NCBI GenBank assembly: GCA_902492655.1 | Contig: CABUMF010000014.1 | Location: 1 to 46,516, forward strand | Length of the DNA stretch: 46,516 nucleotides | Source of the DNA: an uncultured Eubacteriales bacterium | GTDB taxonomy: Bacteria > Bacillota > Clostridia > HGM11514 | Direction of reading: 5' to 3' | In this document: positions 8,335 through 16,395 of the stretch, one piece after another | How positions within the stretch are numbered: the stretch's first letter is position 1 | Layout: each line of letters starts with the position of its first letter | The notes under the pieces: generated by a model | What the model was told of the DNA's origin: nothing | The model's database searches: none | Seen by the model: the letters and a program-made list of their open reading frames with translations, nothing else | Program-made: the position numbers and the translations under genes

Positions 8335-9588
8335 ATGGAAATTAAACGAGATTTATATTTAAACAAACTGATAAAACGAGAGTGTAATGGTTTGGTTAAG
8401 GTGGTAACCGGCATAAGAAGATGCGGTAAATCGTATTTGCTTTTTCGTTTGTATCACGATTATTTGCTTAATAAAGGAATTAGTGAAGACCATCTTATAG
8501 AAATTGCTCTTGACGATATAATGAATGAGGAACTCAGAGAGCCGAAAGTATTGTATAATCATATAAAGGAACAGATTAAAGATAAAGAACAATACTACCT
8601 TTTTCTTGATGAAATACAATATGTCGGAGATTTTTCGGATTTGGTAAACGGACTATCTCATATTAGGAATTTGGATGTATATATAACGGGAAGTAACTCT
8701 AAATTTTTGTCGAGTGATATTCTTACGGAATTTAGAGGCAGAGGGGATGAAATACACGTTAATCCTCTTTCTTTTGCTGAGTACAATTCAGTATATGACG
8801 GCAGTGTGTCTCAAGCGTGGAAAGACTATTATACCTATGGCGGACTTCCCCTCATTCTGACCCGTGAAGATGATGAAATGAAAGCGGAATATCTTTCGTC
8901 TTTATTAAAAAAGGTTTATATCAGCGATATTGTTGACAGAAACAAAATCCGTAATGAAAGCGAGCTTGAAGAATTAGTTAATATCCTTGCATCATCTGTT
9001 GGCTCACTTACCAATCCTGCCAAGCTCAGCAGAACTTTCAGAAGTGTTAAAAACAGTAAAATCACCGAAAAAACCATAAAAAAATATTTGGGTTATCTTA
9101 CAGATGCATTTTTGATGGATAAGGCAATCAGATATGATGTAAAAGGTAAAAAGTATATTGAAACACCTTCAAAATATTATTTTACTGACATCGGCATAAG
9201 AAACGCACAGCTTAATTTTAGACAACAAGAAGAAAACCACATTATGGAAAACATAATATTTAATGAACTTAAAATAAGAGGCTATCGTGTGGATGTCGGA
9301 GTTGTAGAAATAGTCGAAACCAATGATGAGGGTAAAAAGGTACAAAAGGGACTGGAAATAGATTTTATTGCAACAAAAGGCAACAACAAGTATTACATCC
9401 AATCAGCTTTTGATATGCCGAATGAAGCAAAAGAAAAGCAAGAAAAGAAATCATTGTTAAAAACAAAAGATTCCTTCAAAAAAATTATTGTCGTAAAAGA
9501 TGATATTAAACTTAAACGTGATGATAGCGGCATTACCACTATTGGCATATTTGACTTTTTGCTTAATGAAAATAGTTTGGATATGTAA
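8335..9588 (+). CDS. ATP-binding protein with AAA_14 and DUF4143 domains
   Basis: A 417-residue ATPase of the widespread AAA_14/DUF4143 family, whose cellular role is poorly known. The N-terminal AAA domain has Walker A GIRRCGKSYLL (about residues 25-35), Walker B YYLFLDEIQYV and the sensor segment VYITGSNSKFL. The C-terminal DUF4143 part includes YGGLPLIL, YLGYLTDAFLMDKAIRYDVKGKKY and YYFTDIGIRNAQLNFR, and ends with a PD-(D/E)XK-like segment (GLEIDFIATKGNNKYYIQSAFD). Start ATG 8335 has GGAG 8 bp upstream; a GTG at 8326 is less well placed. It begins the island operon and ends 16 bp before the TerB-domain gene. It could be an accessory part of the defence module or an independent passenger. 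Confidence 0.85.
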   Translation: MEIKRDLYLNKLIKRECNGLVKVVTGIRRCGKSYLLFRLYHDYLLNKGISEDHLIEIALDDIMNEELREPKVLYNHIKEQIKDKEQYYLFLDEIQYVGDFSDLVNGLSHIRNLDVYITGSNSKFLSSDILTEFRGRGDEIHVNPLSFAEYNSVYDGSVSQAWKDYYTYGGLPLILTREDDEMKAEYLSSLLKKVYISDIVDRNKIRNESELEELVNILASSVGSLTNPAKLSRTFRSVKNSKITEKTIKKYLGYLTDAFLMDKAIRYDVKGKKYIETPSKYYFTDIGIRNAQLNFRQQEENHIMENIIFNELKIRGYRVDVGVVEIVETNDEGKKVQKGLEIDFIATKGNNKYYIQSAFDMPNEAKEKQEKKSLLKTKDSFKKIIVVKDDIKLKRDDSGITTIGIFDFLLNENSLDM

Positions 9589-9604
9589 GAGACGGGACTG
9601 ACAT

Positions 9605-11884
9605 ATGAGAAAGATTAAAGAATTTATAAAATCAACATGTATATCCAGCAGAATACTTTTTGCAGTTTGGTTTTTCTTTGTATTATTTATAAAATCAGCA
9701 GAGCAGAGTAAGATGCTTACCATGTTTGAAATGGGTGTTGTGTTTTTGTTGCCGGCTATTATGACTGAACTAAGGCGAAATCCTGTTTTTTCGGATTATA
9801 ATATCAAGTGTATCAATATATTTAAAAATACAAAAATTGCAAGTAGGGTTTTAATTTATTTTTGGCTAACCTTTGCTATGTTGGGTGGTATAAGTATAGA
9901 GAGTTTTATATATTCTTCAATATTATTTTTATTGCCGACATTAATCATAGAATATAACAAAAATCCAATTATAAAAAGAAATAATGCTAAAATCGCAGCA
10001 GAACACAGTAATAAGATAGAATTGGCTAAAAGTAATATGGCAAGTAATGATTTAAAAAATAAAATTACAGACCAAACCCCGGACTTTGATGTGGAAGAGA
10101 CTGAGGAGCAAGTGCATCCGATTTCTCAAAAGCGAGAGGAATATTCAGAAATTTGTGCAAAATTCTCGGATGTTGATATTCCCGGTGAGGAAGAACATAC
10201 TCAACCCATACCACAGATGAATTTTGAACCTGTCAAAAAGGAAGAACATACTGCTCCGAACGATAACTTTGAAATTTACTTTGATTATGAATCGTTATAT
10301 CAGCCTGCTGATTTTATAAAGGATATGAAACAGTTTGAGCATAAAGAAGGCAAAAAAGCTGAATTAGTACCGTTTATGCAATACTATCCAACATACAGCA
10401 GTATGGACAAGCAGCAGAAAGAATGGTACTTTTATTGGAGAAGTCAAGTTCGAAAAGGGATATATTTAGACACAGACCTATCGTATATATTTGTTCATGT
10501 ATATGAACTATTAAGCGGATATGGTATGAACAATGCTGATGACGGCTATAAACAATTACTTGAACTGTGGAAAAATTACAGAAAGGAATATCCCAAGCTG
10601 GACGGATATTTATTTGAGTGGATATTTGATTTTTGCCAACTTTACAACCTTGACTTTGAAATGCCCGGGTGGACGGATTTATTATTACCGTATCAACCCG
10701 AGATAAAAAATGTTATTATAAGCAAACATAGCGGCGAGATACCTTTAAAGCTGACATTTGCTCTGATAGATTCACTGTGCGATTATTCATTGGTAAGAAG
10801 TAAATTTTATAATGACGGGCATCAAATGCTTATGAATGAGGCAATTCCGAGGGTTGTTGCATTGGCTGATGCAGCATTATATAAAAAAGAGGGCAAAGGA
10901 ATACTTGATAAATACGGACCAAATTGCCCGAGGAAACAAACTTATTATGCTTTTCGAGGTGCAAATTGCAAAAACTCAAATCAAAGGGCGGATATTACGG
11001 TCAAGGACTACATAAACAGTGCAAAATTGCGTGCATATATAAATGAATTGGTAAGATATGCAGAAAATGTGTTAAGGGAATTATATAACTGCCGAGGACG
11101 GCTAAGAGGTGTTTCATTAGATGATGAAACTGCAAAAATCGTAAAAGCATTTTTGCATAAAGAATATTCACCGATTAAGCATGAGTCTGTTCCCGAAAAG
11201 AAAGCCGAGATAAATCTTAATTTTGATAACATAAAAGAGTTAAGGACACAATCGGATGCGGTCAGAGATGCTCTTGAGGTGGAAGAAACTTCTTCCGAAA
11301 CAAAAGAATTGTTGACTGATTTGAAAGAGACAAAAGAAATATTTATAGCTATGCCGCAGTATTGCAGAAATTTGATTGATGAATTACAAAAACATTCATG
11401 GGAAATTGCTTATAATTCATCTTGTCAGGCATCGGTTGATACAATCAATGGACTATCCGGCAAGCTATTAGCGTGTGACTTGCTGGTTGTTGAAGGAAAT
11501 CATTTAATACTTGAAGATGATTACAGAGATGAATTTGATTATCTGTATGAGCATCTTGAAGAAATTGAAACAGCAAAACCGAATGCAACAATGGAAATAC
11601 ATTCAACATTTGATTTAACACTTCTTTCGGAAGAAATGAGAGAACTTTTTGAAACTTTCTCACCATACCAGGAAGAGATAATTTGTATTATACTATCCCG
11701 AACTGATGTAAAGAATCGCATAGACAAAATTGCTGATGCCCAAATGTCTATGCCTGAAATTCTTGTAGATGAGATTAACGATATTGCTTCCCAGTATATT
11801 GGGGATATTCTAATAGATACTTTTGGAGATGAAATGTGCATATTGGAGCAATATGAAGATGAACTTAAAAAAGCCGTAAAATAG
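9605..11884 (+). CDS. sngA: TerB-domain protein, Shango SngA-like, with N-terminal membrane segments
   Basis: This 759-residue protein fits the TerB-domain subunit of the Shango anti-phage system. Two hydrophobic hairpins come first (about residues 18-55 and 78-112), both followed by NP-containing polar turns, so the protein is probably membrane-anchored. An acidic linker (about 115-220) follows. The TerB_N domain starts about residue 225, with MQYYPTYSSMDKQQKEWYFY and WRSQVRKGIY as clear hallmarks. A cysteine-bearing segment (NCPRKQTYYAFRGANCKN) lies near 440, and a TerB_C-like helical region occupies about 560-755. Downstream come the ATPase and the helicase with 11-bp and overlapping junctions. 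What triggers the system and how SngA acts are not known from sequence. The membrane anchor may not be shared by all relatives. Confidence 0.78.
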   Translation: MRKIKEFIKSTCISSRILFAVWFFFVLFIKSAEQSKMLTMFEMGVVFLLPAIMTELRRNPVFSDYNIKCINIFKNTKIASRVLIYFWLTFAMLGGISIESFIYSSILFLLPTLIIEYNKNPIIKRNNAKIAAEHSNKIELAKSNMASNDLKNKITDQTPDFDVEETEEQVHPISQKREEYSEICAKFSDVDIPGEEEHTQPIPQMNFEPVKKEEHTAPNDNFEIYFDYESLYQPADFIKDMKQFEHKEGKKAELVPFMQYYPTYSSMDKQQKEWYFYWRSQVRKGIYLDTDLSYIFVHVYELLSGYGMNNADDGYKQLLELWKNYRKEYPKLDGYLFEWIFDFCQLYNLDFEMPGWTDLLLPYQPEIKNVIISKHSGEIPLKLTFALIDSLCDYSLVRSKFYNDGHQMLMNEAIPRVVALADAALYKKEGKGILDKYGPNCPRKQTYYAFRGANCKNSNQRADITVKDYINSAKLRAYINELVRYAENVLRELYNCRGRLRGVSLDDETAKIVKAFLHKEYSPIKHESVPEKKAEINLNFDNIKELRTQSDAVRDALEVEETSSETKELLTDLKETKEIFIAMPQYCRNLIDELQKHSWEIAYNSSCQASVDTINGLSGKLLACDLLVVEGNHLILEDDYRDEFDYLYEHLEEIETAKPNATMEIHSTFDLTLLSEEMRELFETFSPYQEEIICIILSRTDVKNRIDKIADAQMSMPEILVDEINDIASQYIGDILIDTFGDEMCILEQYEDELKKAVK

Positions 11885-11895
11885 GAGGAATTAAA

Positions 11896-13230
11896 ATGGC
11901 GGTAACGATAAATCGCCGCGAAGGAGCGGCACTGATTAATTCTTTGACAGCCGGAGTTGTTCCGAGAATAGGACTCAGACATATTGCGGTAGGCAGACAG
12001 GGTGAAATAAACGCTTTTCTTAATGATTTGGCAACCGTTGAAGACGGGGGTGCGGCATTTAGATTTGTGTGCGGACAATACGGAAGCGGAAAGAGTTTTT
12101 TATTGCAAACAATTCGTAATAATGCTATGGAACGCTCATTTGTGGTTATGGATGCCGATCTTTCGCCGGAACGCAGGCTTGTTGGCACAAGCGGACAGGG
12201 GCTTGCTACATACAGGGAATTGATACAACATACTTCTACACGTACACGCCCGGAAGGCAGTGCGTTGGAATCAGTTATTCAAAAGTGGATTGCATCATTA
12301 CAGGCTATTACCGCAAAGGAAGAAAATTTACAGGTAAATGATCCTGCTCTCATTGATGCGGTGAGCGAAAAAATTTCCGATGTTTTATCGGAACTCTCCG
12401 AAATGGCTTACGGATTTGCATTTGCAAATGTTATAAATTCATATTGGAAAGGTATGAAAACAGGCGATGATGTTCTGAAAACATCTGCCCTGCGTTGGCT
12501 TCGCGGAGAATATGCAAACAAAACCGAAGCAAAAAAAGAACTTCCGGTTGATAATATTATTGATGATCAGAATTGGTACGAGTTCTTGAAACTTTTTGCT
12601 CTATTTGTAAAAAAAGCTGGATATAAAGGATTGCTTGTTTTTATTGATGAGGGTGTCAATCTGTATAAAATAAATCATAAGCAGGCACGCGACAGTAACT
12701 ACGAAAAAGTTTTAACCATATTTAATGATACAATGCAAGGCAAAGCTGAATATATAGGTGTATTTATGAGCGGAACACCGCAATTTATTTATGATGAACG
12801 CCGAGGCTTGTTCAGCTATGAGGCCCTTCGGTCAAGACTTGCGGATAACCGTTTTGCAACACAAGGTTTTGTTGATTTTACAAGTCCGGTAATAAAGCTT
12901 AATCAGCTTTCATCGGAAGAAATATATCTGTTGCTTGAACGTCTGTGCGAATTGCATAGCAGCTATTATTCTTATGAAAACAAATTGGGTTCAAAAGAAC
13001 TTACGGCATTTTTAAATACGGTTCTCGGAAGGTTGGGAGCCGATCAGCTGCTCACACCGAGAGAGGTAACACGAGATTTTCTCGGACTTTTAAACATACT
13101 TTATCAAAATCCTGATGCAACATTTGATTCGTTGATAAACGAACAAGGCTTTGCCGTTAAAAGTGCGGAAAAAGATCCCGAGCAAATTGACGAAGAAACC
13201 GATGATTTATTTGCGGAGTTTGACATATGA
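11896..13230 (+). CDS. sngB: P-loop ATPase, Shango SngB-like (BrxC/BrxD-type, DUF2791)
   Basis: A 444-residue AAA-type ATPase of the DUF2791/BrxD group. Walker A is CGQYGSGKSFLLQ (about residues 55-67) and Walker B is GLLVFIDEGVNLY (about 239-251). FMSGTPQFIYDERRGLFSYEALRSRL (split here over about residues 293-318) is a conserved stretch of this family, and LTPREVTRDFLGLLNIL lies near the C-terminus. GGAGG sits 8 bp before ATG 11896. The gene overlaps the helicase gene by 4 bp (ATGA), so translation is coupled. In Shango and in BREX, relatives of this ATPase accompany an Lhr-like helicase. The absence of pglX, pglZ or brxA nearby argues against BREX here. Confidence 0.82.
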   Translation: MAVTINRREGAALINSLTAGVVPRIGLRHIAVGRQGEINAFLNDLATVEDGGAAFRFVCGQYGSGKSFLLQTIRNNAMERSFVVMDADLSPERRLVGTSGQGLATYRELIQHTSTRTRPEGSALESVIQKWIASLQAITAKEENLQVNDPALIDAVSEKISDVLSELSEMAYGFAFANVINSYWKGMKTGDDVLKTSALRWLRGEYANKTEAKKELPVDNIIDDQNWYEFLKLFALFVKKAGYKGLLVFIDEGVNLYKINHKQARDSNYEKVLTIFNDTMQGKAEYIGVFMSGTPQFIYDERRGLFSYEALRSRLADNRFATQGFVDFTSPVIKLNQLSSEEIYLLLERLCELHSSYYSYENKLGSKELTAFLNTVLGRLGADQLLTPREVTRDFLGLLNILYQNPDATFDSLINEQGFAVKSAEKDPEQIDEETDDLFAEFDI

Positions 13231-15401
13231 GTAAAAGTGCGTTTGAGCGTTATGCTTCTTTTATACAAGAATATATATATCGTAAAAAATGGACTGATTT
13301 GCGTGAAGTGCAGGTTGAAGCGTGTGATGCTGTTTTGGACACCGATAAGCATGTTATAATCGCCTCCGGTACTGCTTCCGGAAAGACCGAGGCGGCATTC
13401 TTTCCTATCCTTACTTTACTTGAGCAAAAACCGTCAGACTCTGTTGGCATTATGTACATCGGTCCATTAAAAGCCTTGATAAATGACCAGTTTAATAGGT
13501 TGAGTGAATTGCTGGAAGATGCTCAAATACCTGTTTGGTCTTGGCACGGAGATGTTTCGCAAGCGCATAAGAAAAAAGCTTTGAAAGTTTCAAAAGGTGT
13601 TTTACAGATAACACCCGAATCTTTAGAAGCTCTTGTTATGCGTCATCCGGGTGATGCCTGCAGGCTTTTTTCGGATTTGCGTTTTATTGTAATTGATGAA
13701 ATTCATGCTTTGATGGGTGAAGATCGAGGACTTCAGGTTCTTTGCTTGATTGACAGATTAGAGAAAATGACAGGTTGCGTGCCGAGAAGAATCGGACTCT
13801 CTGCAACTTTGAATGATTACGCCCCTGCAATGGACTTTTTGACTTCCGGGAGCGATAAAGGTGCAATCGCTGTTGGCATACAAAGCCACAAACGAACAAT
13901 ATCACTATGCGTGGAAAGTTTTATTTTGCCTGATGATGAATCAAAAGCAGTAAGTGTGCTGAATCAATACAATAAATTTTTGTATGATAATTGCCATGAT
14001 AAGAAGTGCTTGATTTTTACAAATAGCAGACAAAATGCAGAAAAAACCATCGGAGATATGAAAAGGGAAGCCGAGAAACGCAACGAAAGTGATGTTTTTT
14101 ATGTTCATCACGGAAGTGTGTCAGCCGAATTGAGAAAAGAGGCTGAAACTGCTTTAAAAGAAAATGAGGGACCTACTGTTGCTGCGGCTACCCTGACATT
14201 AGAGCTGGGAATTGATATAGGTGATTTAGACTCCACTATTCAATTAGGAGCACCGTTTTCGTGTTCCAGTTTTGTTCAAAGACTTGGGCGTTCCGGGCGA
14301 AGAACGGGTAAATCTCAAATGATGTTTTTGAATTTGTATTATAATTCACATAAAAACCCGTTAGAGGCGATGCCGTGGAGTCTGCTTTGTTCAATTGCAA
14401 TTATTCAGCTATATTTGGAAGAAAGATGGGTTGAGCCTTTTGAGCAAAAGAAAAAACCTTTTAGTCTGCTTGCCCATCAAACGCTGAGTACGCTTATGTC
14501 TTGCGGTGAGCTTACGCCATCTGAACTTGCAAGAAAAGTTTTGTTGCTTCCGGCGTTTAAGGGTATTGTTTCTGCTGATGAATACCGAGAATTGCTAAAG
14601 TATATGCTTGAAAAAGAATATTTACAGCGTATGGAAAGTGGTGGTGTAATAGTAGGATTGCTTGGAGAAAAGATATGTAATTATTTTACATTCTATGCCG
14701 TTTTTCAAGATGAAGAAACATACAAGGTGTTAAGTAAGACCGGTGAAATCGGAACATTGGATAATTGCCCGGCATTAGGAGAGGTATTTGTTCTTGCGGG
14801 GCGTTCTTGGGTTGTAATATCAGTTGATGAAGAACGGAAAAGTATTTATGTAAATCCAAGAAAGAGCAGCAGAATTCCGATATGGAACGGCAACGGAGGA
14901 AATATTCACGAAAAAATATTTAAACGAATAAAGAAAGTATTGCAGGAAGATATAATATATACATATTTGCGTCCTAATGCAATACAACTTTTGACGGACT
15001 CCAGAAAAGCTGCGAGAGAAAGCGGAATATTGGAACATGATATAATACAGTTTTCCGAAAATGCTTACCATATTTGTCCGTGGACGGGAACAAAAGAATT
15101 AGCGACAATATCGAATTTGCTTTCGTATGGATTAAAAGAACAGCTCGATATTCGTTCTGTCGAGGGAGGATTCGGTTATCTGACATTCAGAAGCGGATTG
15201 GAGAAAAAAGAACTTATCAGCTGCTTAATGAATTTAAAAATAGACCAAAACAATCCGGATATGGTTCTTGCAAAAGATGCGGCTCCTAAAAAAGATAAGT
15301 ACGATTATATGGTTCCGGGCAATCTTTTGCGAAGTGCATATTTGTATAATCAAGTTGATGTAAAATCCGCAAATAATATATTGAATAACCTCGTTTGGTA
15401 A
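13227..15401 (+). CDS. sngC: DEAD/DEAH-box helicase, Shango SngC-like (Lhr/BrxHI type)
   Basis: A 724-residue superfamily 2 helicase. Visible motifs in order are I (ASGTASGKTEAAFFP, about residues 46-60), Ia (YIGPLKALINDQF), II (VIDEIHAL, a DEIH box), III (IGLSATLN), IV (CLIFTNSRQNAEKT), V (TLTLELGIDIGDLD) and VI (FVQRLGRSGRRTGKS). The rest, about residues 370-724, is a long C-terminal region as in Lhr-like helicases. All core motifs are intact, so the enzyme should be active as an ATP-dependent nucleic-acid translocase. It begins within the stop of the upstream ATPase gene. The combination TerB protein, ATPase, helicase in this order is the Shango arrangement. Confidence 0.85.
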   Translation: MSKSAFERYASFIQEYIYRKKWTDLREVQVEACDAVLDTDKHVIIASGTASGKTEAAFFPILTLLEQKPSDSVGIMYIGPLKALINDQFNRLSELLEDAQIPVWSWHGDVSQAHKKKALKVSKGVLQITPESLEALVMRHPGDACRLFSDLRFIVIDEIHALMGEDRGLQVLCLIDRLEKMTGCVPRRIGLSATLNDYAPAMDFLTSGSDKGAIAVGIQSHKRTISLCVESFILPDDESKAVSVLNQYNKFLYDNCHDKKCLIFTNSRQNAEKTIGDMKREAEKRNESDVFYVHHGSVSAELRKEAETALKENEGPTVAAATLTLELGIDIGDLDSTIQLGAPFSCSSFVQRLGRSGRRTGKSQMMFLNLYYNSHKNPLEAMPWSLLCSIAIIQLYLEERWVEPFEQKKKPFSLLAHQTLSTLMSCGELTPSELARKVLLLPAFKGIVSADEYRELLKYMLEKEYLQRMESGGVIVGLLGEKICNYFTFYAVFQDEETYKVLSKTGEIGTLDNCPALGEVFVLAGRSWVVISVDEERKSIYVNPRKSSRIPIWNGNGGNIHEKIFKRIKKVLQEDIIYTYLRPNAIQLLTDSRKAARESGILEHDIIQFSENAYHICPWTGTKELATISNLLSYGLKEQLDIRSVEGGFGYLTFRSGLEKKELISCLMNLKIDQNNPDMVLAKDAAPKKDKYDYMVPGNLLRSAYLYNQVDVKSANNILNNLVW

Positions 15402-15423
15402 ATACGGAGGTAAGAGTGTTGAT

Positions 15424-15744
15424 ATGGAGAAACCGAGTGAAACATTAGATTTATTAGATAAAATTACGGAACTGCGTAACTGCTATGTTGATGAGCAAAA
15501 GCATGCTATTTCAAGCGAAATAAAATGGATTTGCGAAAATGCCGATAATGTTGATATTTTACGTAAATATCTATCTCAATTTTTAAAGAATGGCAAGGAA
15601 ATGCAACTTTCAAATGATAGCATTAAGGAGTTAGCACAAATACGAGCAAATCACCTGTATTCTGATTTAAACGGTTTGGGTAAAAAAATAGATAATTTCC
15701 CACTAAAGGTTATTGTTCAATATTTGAAAGACTGTGGTTTGTAA
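15424..15744 (+). CDS. Small hypothetical protein, possible fourth gene of the defence operon
   Basis: A 106-residue, mostly helical, soluble protein that I do not recognise. It begins with an acidic stretch (EKPSETLDLLDKITEL), has charged amphipathic helices throughout, no signal peptide and no membrane segment. GGAGG at 15406-15410 lies 13 bp before the ATG, a rather long spacing. It starts 22 bp after the helicase stop, in the same direction and with no terminator between, so it is probably co-transcribed. It is the last gene before the right-end repeats. It could be a regulator or a small effector of the module, or an element-maintenance gene; nothing in the sequence decides. Confidence 0.6.
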   Translation: MEKPSETLDLLDKITELRNCYVDEQKHAISSEIKWICENADNVDILRKYLSQFLKNGKEMQLSNDSIKELAQIRANHLYSDLNGLGKKIDNFPLKVIVQYLKDCGL

Positions 15745-15748
15745 TTAT

Positions 15749-15768
15749 TTGGCAACAATATGTCAACA
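15749..15768 (+). repeat. Paired TTGGCAACA/ATGTCAACA motifs, probable arm sites (right end)
   Basis: TTGGCAACA at 15749-15757 is followed by ATGTCAACA at 15760-15768, again with an 11-bp period as at the left end. The pair lies about 120 bp inside the right core repeat. Binding by an integrase is inferred. Confidence 0.55.
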
Positions 15769-15868
15769 AAAAGTTATGAAGTCTGAAAAATTAGTATAAT
15801 ACAAATATTATAAAGACTACGGCAGATATTGCATTAACTAATGTGTTTGAGGTTACAAATGCCTTGCC

Positions 15869-15878
15869 GAGTGGGAAT
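15869..15878 (+). other. attR core of the guaA island
   Basis: An exact second copy of GAGTGGGAAT from the guaA 3' end. Here it reads on into TGA, so the codons Glu-Trp-Glu-stop are also kept. It marks the right boundary of the island. The 124 bp between the last gene and this site hold the arm-site doublet and nothing else recognisable. Confidence 0.78.
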
Positions 15879-15957
15879 GACATATCACACCCGACAAATG
15901 GCTTAACCACGCCATTTACGGCACTTATAAGTGCAAATTGGCAACATTTTGGCAATA
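15869..15957 (+). mobile_element. Second, diverged left end of a guaA-type element (tandem remnant)
   Basis: From the right core repeat onward the sequence repeats the plan of the island's left end at 7566. A palindrome beginning GGCTTA lies 31 bases in (32 in the first copy). Its arms here are AAATGGC and GCCATTT. TTGGCAACAT lies 69 bases in (70 in the first copy), and a second TTGGCAAT follows 11 bp later (also 11). The intervening bases differ. This is what remains when a related element was already in the site before the present island entered. Its body is missing beyond about 16000. Confidence 0.6.
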
Positions 15958-16000
15958 TTAAAATATTCAAAAAAGTAAGAGCTAACTGATTTTGATTTTG

Positions 16001-16056
16001 AACCGACCCCCAAAAGTTAGACCAAAAATCTAGCGATTGGGAGGTCGGTTTTTTTC
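16001..16056 (+). terminator. Terminator-like hairpin at the left end of the IS remnant
   Basis: AACCGACC (16001-16008) pairs with GGTCGGTT (16043-16050), followed by a run of T to 16055. The hairpin spans the left terminal repeat and would block incoming transcription just before the transposase start codon at 16057. Confidence 0.55.
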
Positions 16057-16385
16057 ATGGCAAAATACAGTTTTGAATTTAAAATGGAGGTTGTACAGGC
16101 ATATCTAAATGCTGAAGTTGGGTATAGATATTTAGCAAATAAATATAGTATACCTGCAAATTGGAATATTAAAGCAAGAAATGTATTACGGAACTACATA
16201 TTACAGTTTCGATGAGCTTAAAGGAGCTATCGAAAGATATATAAAATATTACAACGAGAAAAGAATAAAAGAAAAACTTGGGTGGATGAGTCCGGTTGAG
16301 TATCGGCTCAACACCCTGGCTGCATAAAAATAGCGTAGCAGTCAGCAAAACTACTACGCCATAAAAAGTCTAACTTTTTGGGGTC
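16005..16385 (+). mobile_element. Internally deleted IS3-family (IS150-group) element
   Basis: An 18-bp terminal inverted repeat with one mismatch bounds the element: GACCCCCAAAAGTTAGAC at 16005-16022 and its partner at 16368-16385. Only about 380 bp remain of the usual 1.2-1.5 kb. The start of OrfA and the end of OrfB are both recognisable and are joined at about 16160. No target-site duplication is evident. With both ends intact it has the form of a MITE that a complete relative could move in trans. Confidence 0.82.
16057..16327 (+). pseudogene. Fused remnants of IS3-family transposase OrfA and OrfB
   Basis: From ATG 16057 the frame reads MAKYSFEFKMEVVQAYL and RYLANKYSIP, the helix-turn-helix start of an IS150-type OrfA. 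It then breaks and, in another frame from about 16163, gives GILKQEMYYG, YYSFDELKGAIERYIKYYN and KEKLGWMSPVEYR, ending at TAA 16325-16327. That is the C-terminal end of the DDE transposase OrfB. The catalytic Asp residues lay in the deleted part, so no active transposase can be made. Confidence 0.85.
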
Positions 16386-16395
16386 ACATCATTTT

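Larger units (their letters stand above)
7566..15878 (+). mobile_element. Genomic island in the guaA 3' end, carrying a Shango defence module
   Basis: An 8.3-kb segment starts inside the last codons of guaA and ends at a second copy of the same 10 bases, GAGTGGGAAT (7566-7575 and 15869-15878). Each end also carries a doublet of a TTGRCAACA-like motif with an 11-bp period (7636-7656 and 15749-15768), as expected for integrase arm sites. The DNA in between is visibly richer in A+T than the flanking core genes. It holds a broken conjugative relaxase, a DUF4143 ATPase, a three-gene defence module and one small gene. No integrase, excisionase or transfer gene is visible, so it looks like a non-autonomous, cis-mobilisable remnant that would need a recombinase in trans. 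Integration at guaA with this core is known for other islands; assignment here rests on the repeats. Confidence 0.82.

Noticed and set aside
9605..15401. Reading the module as a BREX system
   Set aside because: BrxD-like ATPase and Lhr-like helicase also occur in BREX type 2, but pglX, pglZ, brxA and brxC are absent and the TerB protein fits Shango.
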